Assembly (NCBI GenBank): GCA_033002965.1
Contig: JAURVB010002719.1
Span: forward strand, 152,810-216,809
Reading direction: 5' to 3'
Length of the DNA stretch: 64,000 nt
Origin: Piper betle
Lineage: Eukaryota; Streptophyta; Magnoliopsida; Piperales; Piperaceae
Of the stretch, positions 21,170-31,613 are shown piece after piece. Every line of letters begins with the position of its first letter. The stretch's first letter is position 1. A program made the position numbers and the translations under genes. Below the pieces are notes generated by a model that ran no database searches, had not been told where the DNA came from, and saw only the letters and a program-made list of their open reading frames with translations.

Positions 21170-21690
21170 ATCCGCACACCCCGGCCGTAGCCTTTTTTGT
21201 GGGGAGGCTACCACTACCATCTCCAGTGCCAATGCCTCGCACACCCCGGCCGTAGCCTTTTTGTGGGGTAGCTATCACTGCACTCGGGTGATTGCTATGC
21301 CCCGTTTGTGGGGAAGCTCTCCCAATTCTAGTGCCAGTGCCTCGCACACCCCGGCCGTAGCCTTTTTATGGGGAGGCTATCACTGTACTCCAGTGCCAAT
21401 GCCTTGCATACCCCGGCCGTAGCCTTTTTGTGGGGCGGCTATCACTGCACTCAGGTGATTGCTATGCCCTGTTTGTGGGGAAGCTCTCACTACCAATTCT
21501 AGTGCCAATGCCTCACACACCCCGGCCATAGCCTTTTTATGGGGCGGCTATCACTGCACTTCAGTGCCAGTGCCTCACACACCCCGGCCGTAGCCTTTTT
21601 ATGGGGCGGCTATCACTGCACTCCAATGCGATGGAGGAATCGTTGTGCCTCACTCACCCCGGCCGTAGCCTTTTTATGGGGTGGCTATCA
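21170..21690. repeat. GC-rich minisatellite with alternating spacing
   Basis: The core CACCCCGGCCGTAGCCTTTT occurs seven times, near 21179, 21243, 21349, 21411, 21520, 21582 and 21658. The spacings are 64, 106, 62, 109, 62 and 76 bp, so short and long units alternate (a higher-order unit of about 170 bp). Associated motifs are TGGGGCGGCTATCACTGCACT and CAGTGCCAATGCCT. Differences among units show it is not a recent assembly artefact. It is not CRISPR: there is no unique-spacer structure and no cas gene. Confidence 0.88.
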
Positions 21691-21989
21691 CTACTCCAAA
21701 ACAATATCGACGCATTACAAAATTCACGTACATAACACGACCCAATGTCGGACTGAGTCAATTCATTGACCCCGGTTGCACTCGGTGCATGGTAGTCGAA
21801 TCTGGGCTCAGGCCGACCTAGGCTACCAACAAGGAAAGTATGATGTTCTATCTATTATACGTACCTGATTTGTGATTACGTCTGACTGTGACCCGTGAAC
21901 CCTAATACAGTAATGGGGAGGTTGCCTGGGACGGAGATGAGGGATGAAATACTCCCTCCTCCTGCATATATATACACTTCAACCATTCC

Positions 21990-22164
21990 CTCCATTAAAT
22001 TCTCATACTCCATCATCCATTGGTATTTCCTAGGTTCAACGACCCCTTCATTAAATTCTCAGACCCCATTATCCATTGGTATTTCCTAGGTTCAACGACC
22101 CCTTCATTAAATTCTCACACCCCATCATCCATTGGTATTTCCTAGGTTCAACGACCCCTTCTCC
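21990..22164. repeat. 56-bp tandem repeat, about three copies
   Basis: The unit contains CCATTGGTATTTCCTAGG and GACCCCTTCATTAAATTCTC. It repeats with TGGTATTT at 22021, 22077 and 22133. Copies differ by only one or two bases. It is a local duplication within the LTR-like segment. Confidence 0.92.
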
Positions 22165-22493
22165 TTTTATAAAGAATAAATGACGGCTAGGGTTTTTGGA
22201 AGCACCCTTTTACCATAATTCCTTTAACCGGGTAATTGGGTAATTAACACGGTTCACTTAACCTTTTCACTCAACCTCTTAAATGGTATGGTTCACTTTA
22301 CTAGTTTAAACGGTTAAATGGTATGGTTTACTTAACCGGGTAAAAATACTTAACCGGTTAACTAATACTTTCCACTTGACCGGGTAATTAATATTTAACC
22401 GGGTAGCGGGTAAATAATTTAAACAAATTCATGGATACCAACGTTCGATCCCACCGCGCCGAATATATATATATATTTTCCGGGTCTTTACAA

Positions 22494-24099
22494 AGTCTTT
22501 GAAAGGGTGTTGATCTTTGTGGAACTTTGAAGGGTTTTGCTTCTTTGAAGAATGCTAAGGCATGAACCAATGTTGTTACTGAACTCGGGGAGTAGGGTAG
22601 GGGAAAAATAACAAAGGAACAACAACGAAGGGCAAAAAGCCGCGCCCTGACAACGACGCGAATGGAGGAATATAGAGGATTACACCTTCAATGTTGGACA
22701 TACTGAAAGGTGGTTCGATGTTTTGGCTAATCAGGGATAGATTATACCATGGATACTGAATAATCCACTAAAGCCAGAAGGTGAGAAGAAAGAAAATTTC
22801 TATTGATACAAATGGTTGGGCATCTGACAGTAAATGTTGGAACATAACGGAGAAAAATCGTGAATTACTCAACAAAGGGGAAATCAAATATAAAGCTCCC
22901 ACAACACAAAAGGCAATAACAGCCAGTGTTATGACAACAAGTTATTCGACCTCACTGTTAAAGATGCAAGGCAAAGAAAAAAATGAACTAAGCAAGGGCA
23001 ATGAGCCTGAGGAAAAGAAGTTGGGAAAGGAAAAGCAACTTGAAATAAATGAAAGCAAGAAGGAAGAGGTTCCTTTGAGTTCAACAAAAGGAAAGAAGGT
23101 TTCCTCTCCTCCCACACCAGAAAAGGAAGCTGATCAAACGACAATTGTGAAAAAGTTAAGGAAGATACCCGAGTTAGGGCACATGTTTGACATGTTTCAC
23201 TTCTCACCCACTGCCCGGTTCACAATTGAGCAAGCTTTGTCAGAATTTACAATTAGAAATGGAGAAGATAGTTTAGTTATGAACTCGGGTGGAATAAAAG
23301 ATTACATCACAAATGTAGAGTACTTGGGACATCCTTTGCCTGTTTTAACTTGAGTAAATAAGGAACAAAAATCCCCTACTAACCCGTCTTGGTCACATGC
23401 TGACGACATTTTACCAATGCCAGCTGGAATCATAACTTTCTCCAACGACGATTTGTGTTACCCTGAGCCCAACCACAATTGACTATTGTTTGTTAGTGTG
23501 GAACACCGAAACAAGCTTGTTTAACATACACTTGTGGATCAAGGATTATCAATCAACATTCTTCATATTTATGTGTTGTTTGAATTGGGTTATAATAAGG
23601 AAAACCTCATGCTAGATGATACCACAATCAATTCAATGTCTCTTGTACCATGTAAGTCATTGGGAATGGAGTGTTTGCACATCTCTGTTGGTCCTTTTAG
23701 TTTACCACGTATATTCCACATCATAAAATTTGATCCAATGTGGCACATGCTTCTTGGGCGACCATGGATTCATGAACACTGATACATTTTCGTGGAACCA
23801 ATGCATTAAAGTTGCACCCAGTAAAGGAGGTCAGATCTGAGTCCAGGCGCTGCGAAACCTATTTGCACTTAAAGAAGCGCACTTTGCGGATGCTGCATTC
23901 TTCATAGAGGGAAATGTCTTGAAATTGGCTTGAGTACAATTGTTTAGTCATGTCTACCCTGCTACACTTGATTTGCCAAACTTTATTAAACCAACAACTA
24001 ATTATCCATTGCTGAAGTCTCCTAAAATAGTAAAGTTACACAAGTTATCAGTTCCATCGGCATTAGCAATTTCACTAAGACCAGAAACTTCATTAGTAC
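22494..24099 (+). pseudogene. Gypsy1 gag C-terminal part and protease, broken
   Basis: The sequence begins abruptly in mid-gag, at the position equivalent to about 59770 in Gypsy2. A short segment ends with a stop near 22738. ORF 22781-23353 (190 codons) is a charged Lys/Glu-rich linker with motifs such as LLNKGEIKYKAPTTQKA and MFDMFHFSPTARFT shared with Gypsy2. After further stops, 23511-23782 encodes a retropepsin-like domain: TLVDQGLSINIL at the active site, then FDPMWHMLLGRPWIHEH at its end. The active site reads D-Q-G where retropepsins normally have D-S/T-G or D-G/N-G. The frame continues as pol linker (LHKLSVPSALAISL) until the solo LTR cuts it at 24099. Confidence 0.85.
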
Positions 24100-26955
24100 T
24101 GTAACACCCCGTTTCGGCTCACCCGTGAACCGACCCGGAAATGTCACCGGCGACCGAACCGTTCGCTAATCTACTGGGTTCGGTTAAGCCGACCCGGATC
24201 TGCCCTCGGTGTCTCAAGATGGAGATGCAAACATGAAATGCATGGATGGGATGCATGGGTTCTAACGTAGTCCTACATGCATGCTATGATGTACAAGCAA
24301 AGACAAGACAAAATAATAAATGAAAAACCAAAAGAAAATATATACTATTTTATAAAAATACGGTAACACATACTAATCTACCATGACATTCAACCATTAT
24401 CTCATTCATTTTTACCTGAGCCGAGTCTGTACTCCAAGGCTCCCTACTCATTCATATTTATCAGTTCGTTTCATAACAAGTAATTCACTCAAACAAACAC
24501 ATCAAAATTATCGTTTACATAACAATAACACACCATTGTTATACATTACACGCGGCAGGTACATGTGTGCGCGGCTCCGTGCTGCTCCTCCGCAGTCCCG
24601 ACAGCTTTCATCGCTCGCATTCCTCACCTACATATATATAGAAAAACCGTCAGTAACGAGTGTTACCGGCCCAGAAAATAACTAATATCAATCTGGCACA
24701 GGAGAGCAAACTCTCCTGTTGAATCAAAACCATATACTTCCTCAAGAACTCTCATCAGGGCACATACGGGAGCCATCGCCATCGGGTCGACAGCGTCCCC
24801 CAATCTTTCACATTCTCATGCCTCGGCCATTTCTCTATTGCTTCTCGCGTCAAATCTCGTTCCTATCCGCCCTCTGCACCTTCCATATTACTCCTGGCCT
24901 TGAGCACGAAGGCCGAGTACTCTCAGGCAGTCGCCTTCAGTACCCTTTGAAACCACAAGTCTAGACATGCGCTGCAATGCAGTACCCGTGAACCTCCACA
25001 CTTCTCCGGGTTTGAGGAACTCAAAGGTGGAGTTGTCAGGATCCCTCGGGAATGAAACGGCCCGCACACCATTCCAGAGCCCACTGTCGACACACACGTG
25101 CCCGCTCGCGTAGCACGGTAATCGGATTTCCCTCATTCAGTCTCTCACAAAAACACGAAAACTATACATATATATAGGTCTGGGTTGGGATTTATACAAT
25201 AGGCCCGAAGGCAACGTGAGCTGGATCTGAAGTTCGAAAACAAACTCGAGGGATCTCATCCTCGAGGGTTATTAATCCGGAAAATCGTTGGCTAAATGGC
25301 CCGAGTTAAGTGGGATTCGATAAAACGCCACTTAACTCGTCCTGCACATAATAAGTCAAATACACAAGAGAGTAGCGTAAATCAGAGAACGAGTCCTAAA
25401 CGGACCTGGTAGAAGCTCCAAACGGGTCCACGCGCCTAGGCGGCGAGCTCCTACACCGTACCTACACAATCAAGCTAAAAACTAACGCCCGCATGATGAA
25501 TCACATATCCTATAGCATACACACACAATCAACACAATCACACGTCAATCAACACACATCAACCTATATCAATTCTAGTGAGTCTACTTAAGCTAGTTTG
25601 ATTAGATCATGATTATTACTTAATAACCCTAATTAGTTTCATAACTTCTATTTTTAACATCACACAATCAAACAAATTTCATATTTTTATCCTTAATCAA
25701 ATCTACATTTATATATATTATTATAACACACAATTCACCAATCCTAGCATGCAATTCTAATAATCAAAACTTTTAAATAATTAAATTAAAATAAATTATA
25801 CCTCGCGTCGTCGAAAATCGGCGACGGCTAGGGTTTCCGTTTCGTGGCTCGAAACTCGAATTCGGCACCTAGCGGCGTCTGAAATCTGATCAGATTGGAC
25901 CGGGTGTGTTCGGCGGATGATCCGACGAATTTCCCACAAATCCAATTTCCGGCGGTTCCGGCGGTTTTCCGGCGAGTGTCGGCGGTTTTCCGGCGGATTC
26001 TGACGGTTTTCCGGCGATGATTTGGGACGGAGCAATCAGGGGGTCTATCGGCACCAGCTCGACGAGCTTGGTCCGATGGTGGTGTCAAACAAAGTAACCG
26101 AGGCGGCGATGGCCGTCGGCGGCGGCGTCGAAAGTGGGTGGCGGCGGCGGCGTTCTCCGATCGAGGCTCCGACCGGCCTCGACGGTGGTCGGGACGATGG
26201 GGGAAACGTCGGCGACGTCGAGGGGGTGGTCGTCGGGGTCACAGCGGCGGCGGCGCGGCTCGGACGGCGGCGAAATCAGTGGGCGGAGCGTCGCGGCTTG
26301 TGGGGCGATTCCGGCGTCGTGGCGGCGCGACGGTGGCCGGGGTTGGTCGGGGCGGCACGGCGACGACACGACGGGGCGGGGCGGCGTCGATCGGCGGCCA
26401 GGCGGCGTCGGCCGTGGCGGCGGTGGCGCGCGAACAGGGGCGGCGGCGGTTAGGGTTTGGGCGTGGGGGAGAAAAGGTCGGGAGGAAGAAGAAGTGTGTG
26501 CGATGGCATTTTCGTAAATAAGTATTGACTCGATTCCGACTCGAGTCAAAATAATAACTAGTTCGTAATAAATTCTAAAAAAATCTAAAAAAATATGGAA
26601 AAAACACATAAAATAAAACAAACACAACAACATCCAAATGGCATGCTCTATAACTAATAACCCACCCGAATATAATCAAACGCATCCTAATGCATTATTC
26701 GGCCTAAAACTATTTCTACGATCAAACATATAAAAAGAAAAAAATACTGCATACTTTCATATATTCAGATAACTCGCATCTCACCATCTTCTCGACGTTA
26801 TCATCATATATTCAGGTACACCTGACTCTCATCGCTCATAACTCACGGCTGGTCTCGACTCAGCACGCGATTCATGAAACCGACTCGACTCGAACCAACG
26901 ATCGAACCGACTGGTTCGGTAACGTAAAACCCTGACTCGAATCACGGGTTTTACA
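24100..26955 (+). mobile_element. Solo LTR, 2856 bp, in Gypsy1 pol, with 5-bp TSD
   Basis: The ends are TGTAACACCCCG and ..CGGGTTTTACA. The 5-bp duplication AGTAC lies at 24095-24099 and 26956-26960. No internal region, primer-binding site or second LTR is present, so recombination between LTRs most likely removed the rest. The host reading frame continues on the far side, and Gypsy2 has the uninterrupted site (GTACT on the plus strand at 58179-58183). The LTR has AT-rich flanking parts and a GC-rich part at 25800-26500 where several overlapping ORFs arise without recognisable domains. Related segments lie at 2936-3550 and 15905-17100. Confidence 0.95.
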
Positions 26956-26960
26956 AGTAC

Positions 26961-27985
26961 CGCTAAAGGTAACAATGCATTCAAGACAACCAAAGCAAAA
27001 ATTTAAAGAAATGCCACCGCTCCAAGAAGTGCAAAGTCAAGAAGAGAAAGATCACATAGCAATTGTGGATGCTGCTATGGGGTTAGGACAATGGAAAATG
27101 CCAGTGACAAACTTTTGTGAGAAGGAAGTAATTACACTTGACCCATACCCGGTCATTTACTTGGAAGAAAAAGAATGCAATTCATTTAATGAATTTGAGA
27201 TCATAACCTTGGAACCAAAAGATTCAATCATGTCAGAATTATTTCCTTATTGCATATTAAGTGAAAAAGAAGGATCAATGCAACCATAGTTTGTGGGAGC
27301 AATATAGCATGAAGAGGGACTAAAAATCAAGAAATACAACTAGCACCAAGTCATTTTGAAGATGGAGTTACTCTAACAGCAGAATGACTTCTGGAAATTA
27401 ATTTAGGAACTTATCAAGAACCCCGTCTAACTTTTCTTGGTTCAGGTTTAAAAGAAATAAAGAAGCAACAACTCATTGATGTACTTAAAAGTTATAAGGA
27501 GTGTTTTGCATGGTCATATAATGAAATGCCAGGTTTGTCATCCAAAGTTGCACTACACCACCTTACAGTTAAGCCAGGGGTACGTTCAGATGTTCAAGCA
27601 AGAAGAAAGTTTAGCCAACTAATCGAGGCTATGATCACAACAAAAATAGCGAAGTTGAAGAAGACAAACTTTATTTGTGGAGTCAACTACCCATGATGGT
27701 TGGCAAATGTTGTCCCGGTAAAGAAGAATGGTCAAATGAGGATTTGCATGGACTTCCAAGATCTCAACAAAGTATGTCCCAAGGATGCATTTCCTTTACT
27801 GATCCTTGATATTTTACTTGACAATGCAGTTGGTTGTCATATGTTTTCTTTTATGGGATTTAGTGGTTATAATCAAATTTATATGGCAATTGGAGATAAA
27901 GAAAAGACAGCTTTCTACACACCTATTGGAATCTATTGCTATACGGTAATGGCATTTGGTTTGACGAATGCAAGATACTTAAAAA
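26961..27985 (+). pseudogene. Gypsy1 pol linker and N-terminal half of reverse transcriptase
   Basis: The frame continues from before the solo LTR: ORF 26975-27289 encodes an acidic linker (EMPPLQEVQSQEEKDHIA, KEVITLDPYPVIYLEEKE) equivalent to 58200-57850 of Gypsy2. After a stop, 27395-27690 encodes RT N-terminal sequence (QQLIDVLKSYKECFAWSY, HHLTVKPGV, RRKFSQLIEAMI). ORF 27700-27990 gives LANVVPVKKNGQMRICMDFQDLNKVCPKDAFPL and YTVMAFGLTNA. At that point it jumps to sequence that in Gypsy2 lies downstream of integrase. The YxDD motif, RNase H and integrase are therefore absent. Confidence 0.9.
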
Positions 27986-28141
27986 TTTGATGAGACCCTG
28001 TGACAAGAGGTCACACCCCGTCGAATAAAGCATAAATGATGCACAAATGGATTGATGTATAATGTGCAAAGCAAAAAAAAGCAAATTATAACCAATCACG
28101 TAGCAAAGGACAGGGGGTCAACAACAAAGGGCAGGGACTCA
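27986..28141 (+). other. Gypsy1 3' untranslated region and polypurine tract
   Basis: This matches the Gypsy2 sequence at 53880-54035 in reverse complement (TGCAAGATACTTAAAAATTT, GAGACC.TGTGACA, GGATTGATGTA). It ends with the purine-rich AACAAAGGGCAGGGACT directly before the LTR, which would prime plus-strand DNA synthesis. Confidence 0.8.
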
Positions 28142-30069
28142 TGTTTGTACAAATTAGTCACGTAAATAACTTTTGGGATTCGTATTTATCCAGCCACATG
28201 GATAAGTCCTGAACCCGGGAGAATAAGTCTTGGTAGTTCTAAAATTACGCGAGAAGATTTATTGCTTGCTTTGCCATAGTTCTATCGCCTCACCATCTCG
28301 CCAAGAACCCCCTTGGAGTCATACCGCCTTGTCGCTTAGAGAAGATGCTGCTCGAGTGAAGTTATATCTTGTCACGAAGCCCCTTGCCCTTTGTTGTTGA
28401 GTCACCAGAGTTGCAAATGCCCTCCATTTTCCATTTTGCTGCCGTGAAGGAGGAGTGCTGGAGTTTCACTGTATGACGGCTTTAGATCATCCCTGCTCAA
28501 CCGTCCTTGTTTGAAGCCTCGTGGCTGCACCGTCACAAAGTTGCCCAATTTGCTGGTTTGTTGCTGCCACCCTGCCTGGAAGCTTGTCGGAGACACTGTT
28601 CCGGTCACCCTTGCCTCGGCCTAGTTTAAGCCATTCGACCAAACCGATCCCTGACATCTTGGGCCCTTGCAGGTGCGGCAAGAACGAAGAGGAGGAACCT
28701 TACCAGTTTGGTGTTTTTGTAGGTTCAGCGCTTGCTGGAAAGTTTGTGGCCACTTCCGGTCATTCCCGACCATGCTAAGACCATCAAGATGAGGCCAGAA
28801 ATCCCTTCTCCACGCCCAAGCCTTCCCTTGCCACTTTCGAAGCTAGACGTCGCCAGAATTCTGTTAGAAAGTTGCTGATTAGAAGAAGGTGGAAAAGGTT
28901 GCGCATGAAAGGTGGATTTTGTGAATTTTTTCCCACCAACTCCAGCCTTGATCAAACTCTCCATCGCGTCAACATGAAGCTGAGGAAAAAATTCAGGAAG
29001 AGTCATATGAGAAGGGAGAAAACAGATCAGCCGACTTTGTGGATTTTTTCCGACCAAACACCGGTCATCACCAGCCCAGACGTGGTGTCCAAAGTGAAGC
29101 CAGAGAAGCCATATTCAGGTCTTGGTGGAGTACTGCCAGAGTTAATTCGGCCATCGCCGGAAAAAAATCAGGAAGTTGCGGACCGGAGCCAGACAAGAAC
29201 AGAGAGTTCTGAAGTTGGAATTTCGTCGACGTTTGGAGGGGAATCACCATAGGAGATCAATTGGAAGACGAAAGGAGGAACTTTGCTACCACTATTGCCG
29301 CCTTTGTTGCCGGCAGTTGGTCAATTGTCTTGCTGCTCTGCCCTGTCACTAATCTGTTTTGACTCAAGGATAAGGCTACCCGGTTTGGTGGTGTGAAATT
29401 CAGGGATCTCTTCCCACCACCGCTTGGAACCTAGTCGCTGCCACGCGGGCCAGACACGAACATAATCGCAGCCGGCCGAAGAGTTTGTGAAGCCGAGGAG
29501 TTCTGTCGCTGCTCTGTTCATAGCACAGGGGATTGACGTGAAGATTTTCTGCAAGTTGCTGCCTTGCCAACGTGTTGTTTCAGAACACCGACGGATTTGG
29601 AATTGTCGCTGTAAATGAGTGCTGCGGAAACTCTGTGTAGTGCCACCCATCATCGTCGAAGGGTGACGGCTGCCTGGCTGCTCTGATTAGCTATTGCGAA
29701 TTTTTGTGGCTGATTGCCGAAGTGTCGCCGCTGTCCGTGTAAAGAAGACCCATCACCACCGCCTTCTACACGCTGCCCTTTGCCGGAGAAGAGTCGCTGC
29801 GCCCGGGATTTTCCCTTCATCGCCAAGAGAGAAGACTTACATGCCGGCGATTCCAAGAAAACAGAGACGAAGAAGAGATTGGGAGAAGGAGTGGGTATGG
29901 TTTACCCGCTTGCCATTTAATATGGTGCTTGTCCGTTGTTCGTTGAGCAGACAGAATGACGGCTGCCACTGACTTGACCGTTACCGTAAATCCGCTTTGA
30001 TGTTGCTATCCGACCGACCTTCTGCACGCGAGTGCTGTCTGAGAGTGCTGCCGCGAGTGTTGTCCGACA
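28142..30069 (+). repeat. Gypsy1 3' LTR, about 1.93 kb
   Basis: The start TGTTTGTACAAATTAGTCAC follows the polypurine tract. Homology to the 5' LTR runs to 29379; the remaining 690 bp has no counterpart in the truncated 5' LTR. The end is set at ..GTTGTCCGACA (30069) by the change to AT-rich DNA and an ACA terminus; this end is tentative. Minus- and plus-strand ORFs inside have no known domains. Confidence 0.75.
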
Positions 30070-30720
30070 AGTTCACAATTAGGCTCAATTTAAATTTCAG
30101 CTAAGGGTTTAATTTATGCCTGATTATAGAGGTTAAATTAAATTCTTCATCAAAGTATTACAAAAGACATGATATTCGTGGAGTCAAAGGATTAAAATGA
30201 CAAAAATCATTCTAAAATTTGTAATTTATAAAAGAATTAAAAATTAGTAGATTGTGAGTACTAATCTTATTATAGATTTATTTAAGGATTTAAGTTGAAC
30301 CCTAAAGAATCATGTAAAATTTTAAACCTATTATTTTATATATGTGACGTACTATTTTTATCGTATCATTTTTTTGTATTATAAGGGTGCCTTGTCTTAT
30401 TAAACCCTAAAACCCAAATAGAAAGACGCGATCTGCGAGGGCGGATAATCCCACCTCCTAACAAAGATAATTTTCATATGTTTGCTATAATGTTTTAAAT
30501 CATTTATTTATGAATAAAAAGAGATTGTACAAGAATAAGTATTTAGAATTGCAACAATATGCAGTAGGCCTGCGTGCCGATATTAATTACTGGGCCGGAT
30601 CGGATTGTGCCCAGGTACCCGTTATATGAGGTCGGGCCGGTGCGGTTTCAAAAACTGTGCGGTGGAGTAATTTTTAACAAATTAACAAACAGGAAAAAAG
30701 AAAGCCCTATCTCCGGATCG
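30070..30720. other. Upstream flank of SDE3, no gene recognised
   Basis: AT-rich DNA separates the Gypsy1 3' LTR from the helicase gene. No ORF with a known domain is present. The ORF that starts at 30574 runs into the likely 5' untranslated region of SDE3 and is not supported as a protein. Confidence 0.55.
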
Positions 30721-31613
30721 TCAATGGCGCACCAGACTGCACATGGTGGGCTTTTGGGCGGTAGTTTTCATTGTTTGAGTAAAAAACCGATTCCCCCAAT
30801 TGATACCGCAGCAAAATCGGTATGTGTATCAGAAGGACTCGGCCTAACTCATGCCTCATCTCGAGCGTTCCGTCACTCCTCCCCTAATTTCCTCCCCTCT
30901 TCCTGCCTTTCATCCTCTTTTGTCTACTCAACACTCAACAGGCATCTTTTTGCTTTGTTTCTTTTCACTAAAAAAAATGCTTTATTTTTGAGTCGACCCA
31001 TCTTCATTTTTATTGCTTGCTACTTCATTCATACGTTGCTCCCAATCGCGATTTTTTTAAATTTTTGAATAAAACGATTGTAGCCTGATTTGCGTCCATC
31101 TACAATCAGATTGTTGTCTTTTGTTTTTGATATTGAACCCCCAACTGCTCCTTTCACATGTGGTGTGTTCCGATTATTTGTGCCATTTTGCATTTCCTAC
31201 GAGTATGTTCTAAATCTGAGGAGATTATTTTTTTAAAAAAGATGGTTCATGACTCTTTTCAAGAGTATGTTGATTTGATTATGTGTGCCATTTTTATGTT
31301 TTAACTTTGGGGCTAGGTTTCTGATGATTTTGTTTTTTTAATTTTAAAATATGTGTGGTATTTTTTGCCAGTGTGATTATGTGTTCATTCCTTGAGGTTA
31401 GGCATAAGATGATTTATGATTTCTTTGTTTGACGAGTATGTTCATTTGGATTATGCCTGTGCCATTTTGCCATTTTGCATTTTGTAAAAGATGGTTTTTC
31501 TTTTTTCTTTTTGGTTCTTATGTTGGGCTTTTTTTTTTTGTGAAATGCAGGCTAGGCTTGTCTTACTCCCGAGAAACATTTAATCCAGCCTAGATATATG
31601 CCCACAGTCACAA
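30721..31613 (+). promoter_or_regulatory. SDE3: Probable promoter, 5' UTR and 5' UTR intron of SDE3
   Basis: A pyrimidine-rich stretch at 30870-30925 (CTCCCCTAATTTCCTCCCCT) resembles the CT-rich region near plant transcription starts. A strong 3' splice site, a run of T followed by GTGAAATGCAG, ends at 31550, 63 bases before the start codon. The 400-600 bases before it are T-rich like a plant intron. One good donor candidate is CGGTATGTGT at 30828, but the donor and the transcription start cannot be fixed from sequence alone. Confidence 0.5.

Larger units (their letters stand above)
20829..22492 (-). mobile_element. Probable solo LTR, minus strand, about 1.66 kb
   Basis: Read on the minus strand it begins TGTAAAGACCCGGAAAAT at 22492 and ends ..GTGAGTAACA at 20829. 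These are TG..CA ends, and the TGTAAAGACCC-type start is common in plant gypsy LTRs. There is no coding sequence. It holds a GC-rich minisatellite, a 56-bp tandem repeat, and a run of CCGGTTAA/TTAACCGGG motifs (22220-22420). The flanks CCAGG and AAGTC are not duplicates, so recombination or deletion probably removed one junction. Confidence 0.55.
17639..30069 (+). mobile_element. Gypsy1: decayed Tat-like Ty3/gypsy element with nested insertions
   Basis: The 5' LTR (from 17639) and 3' LTR (28142-30069) are homologous over about 1.2-1.5 kb and bracket gag-pol fragments in the same orientation. The internal parts match Gypsy2 closely. The 5' LTR holds a hAT MITE. The stretch 19799-22492 is foreign LTR-type DNA that replaces the rest of the LTR, the primer-binding site and the gag N-terminus. 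A solo LTR splits the gag-pol linker at 24100-26955. Pol is deleted from mid-RT to the 3' untranslated region at about 27970. No matching 5-bp TSD was found (CATAG on the left, AGTTC on the right), so the exact right end is uncertain. The element cannot move by itself. Confidence 0.85.

Noticed and set aside
21170..21690. CRISPR-like regular repeat
   Set aside because: The intervals are themselves repeated, spacing alternates, and the genome is a plant.
22220..22420. TTAACCGGG motifs that look like degenerate telomere repeats
   Set aside because: The unit is irregular and differs from TTTAGGG; it lies inside an LTR-like segment.
26022..26633. Cluster of long overlapping ORFs on both strands in GC-rich DNA
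   Set aside because: They lie in the solo LTR, are Arg/Gly/Pro/Ala-rich in every frame, and show no domain. They result from high GC with few stops.
30574..31068. 164-codon plus-strand ORF upstream of SDE3
   Set aside because: It overlaps the probable 5' UTR and its intron, its C-terminal part is low-complexity hydrophobic from T-rich DNA, and no domain is seen.
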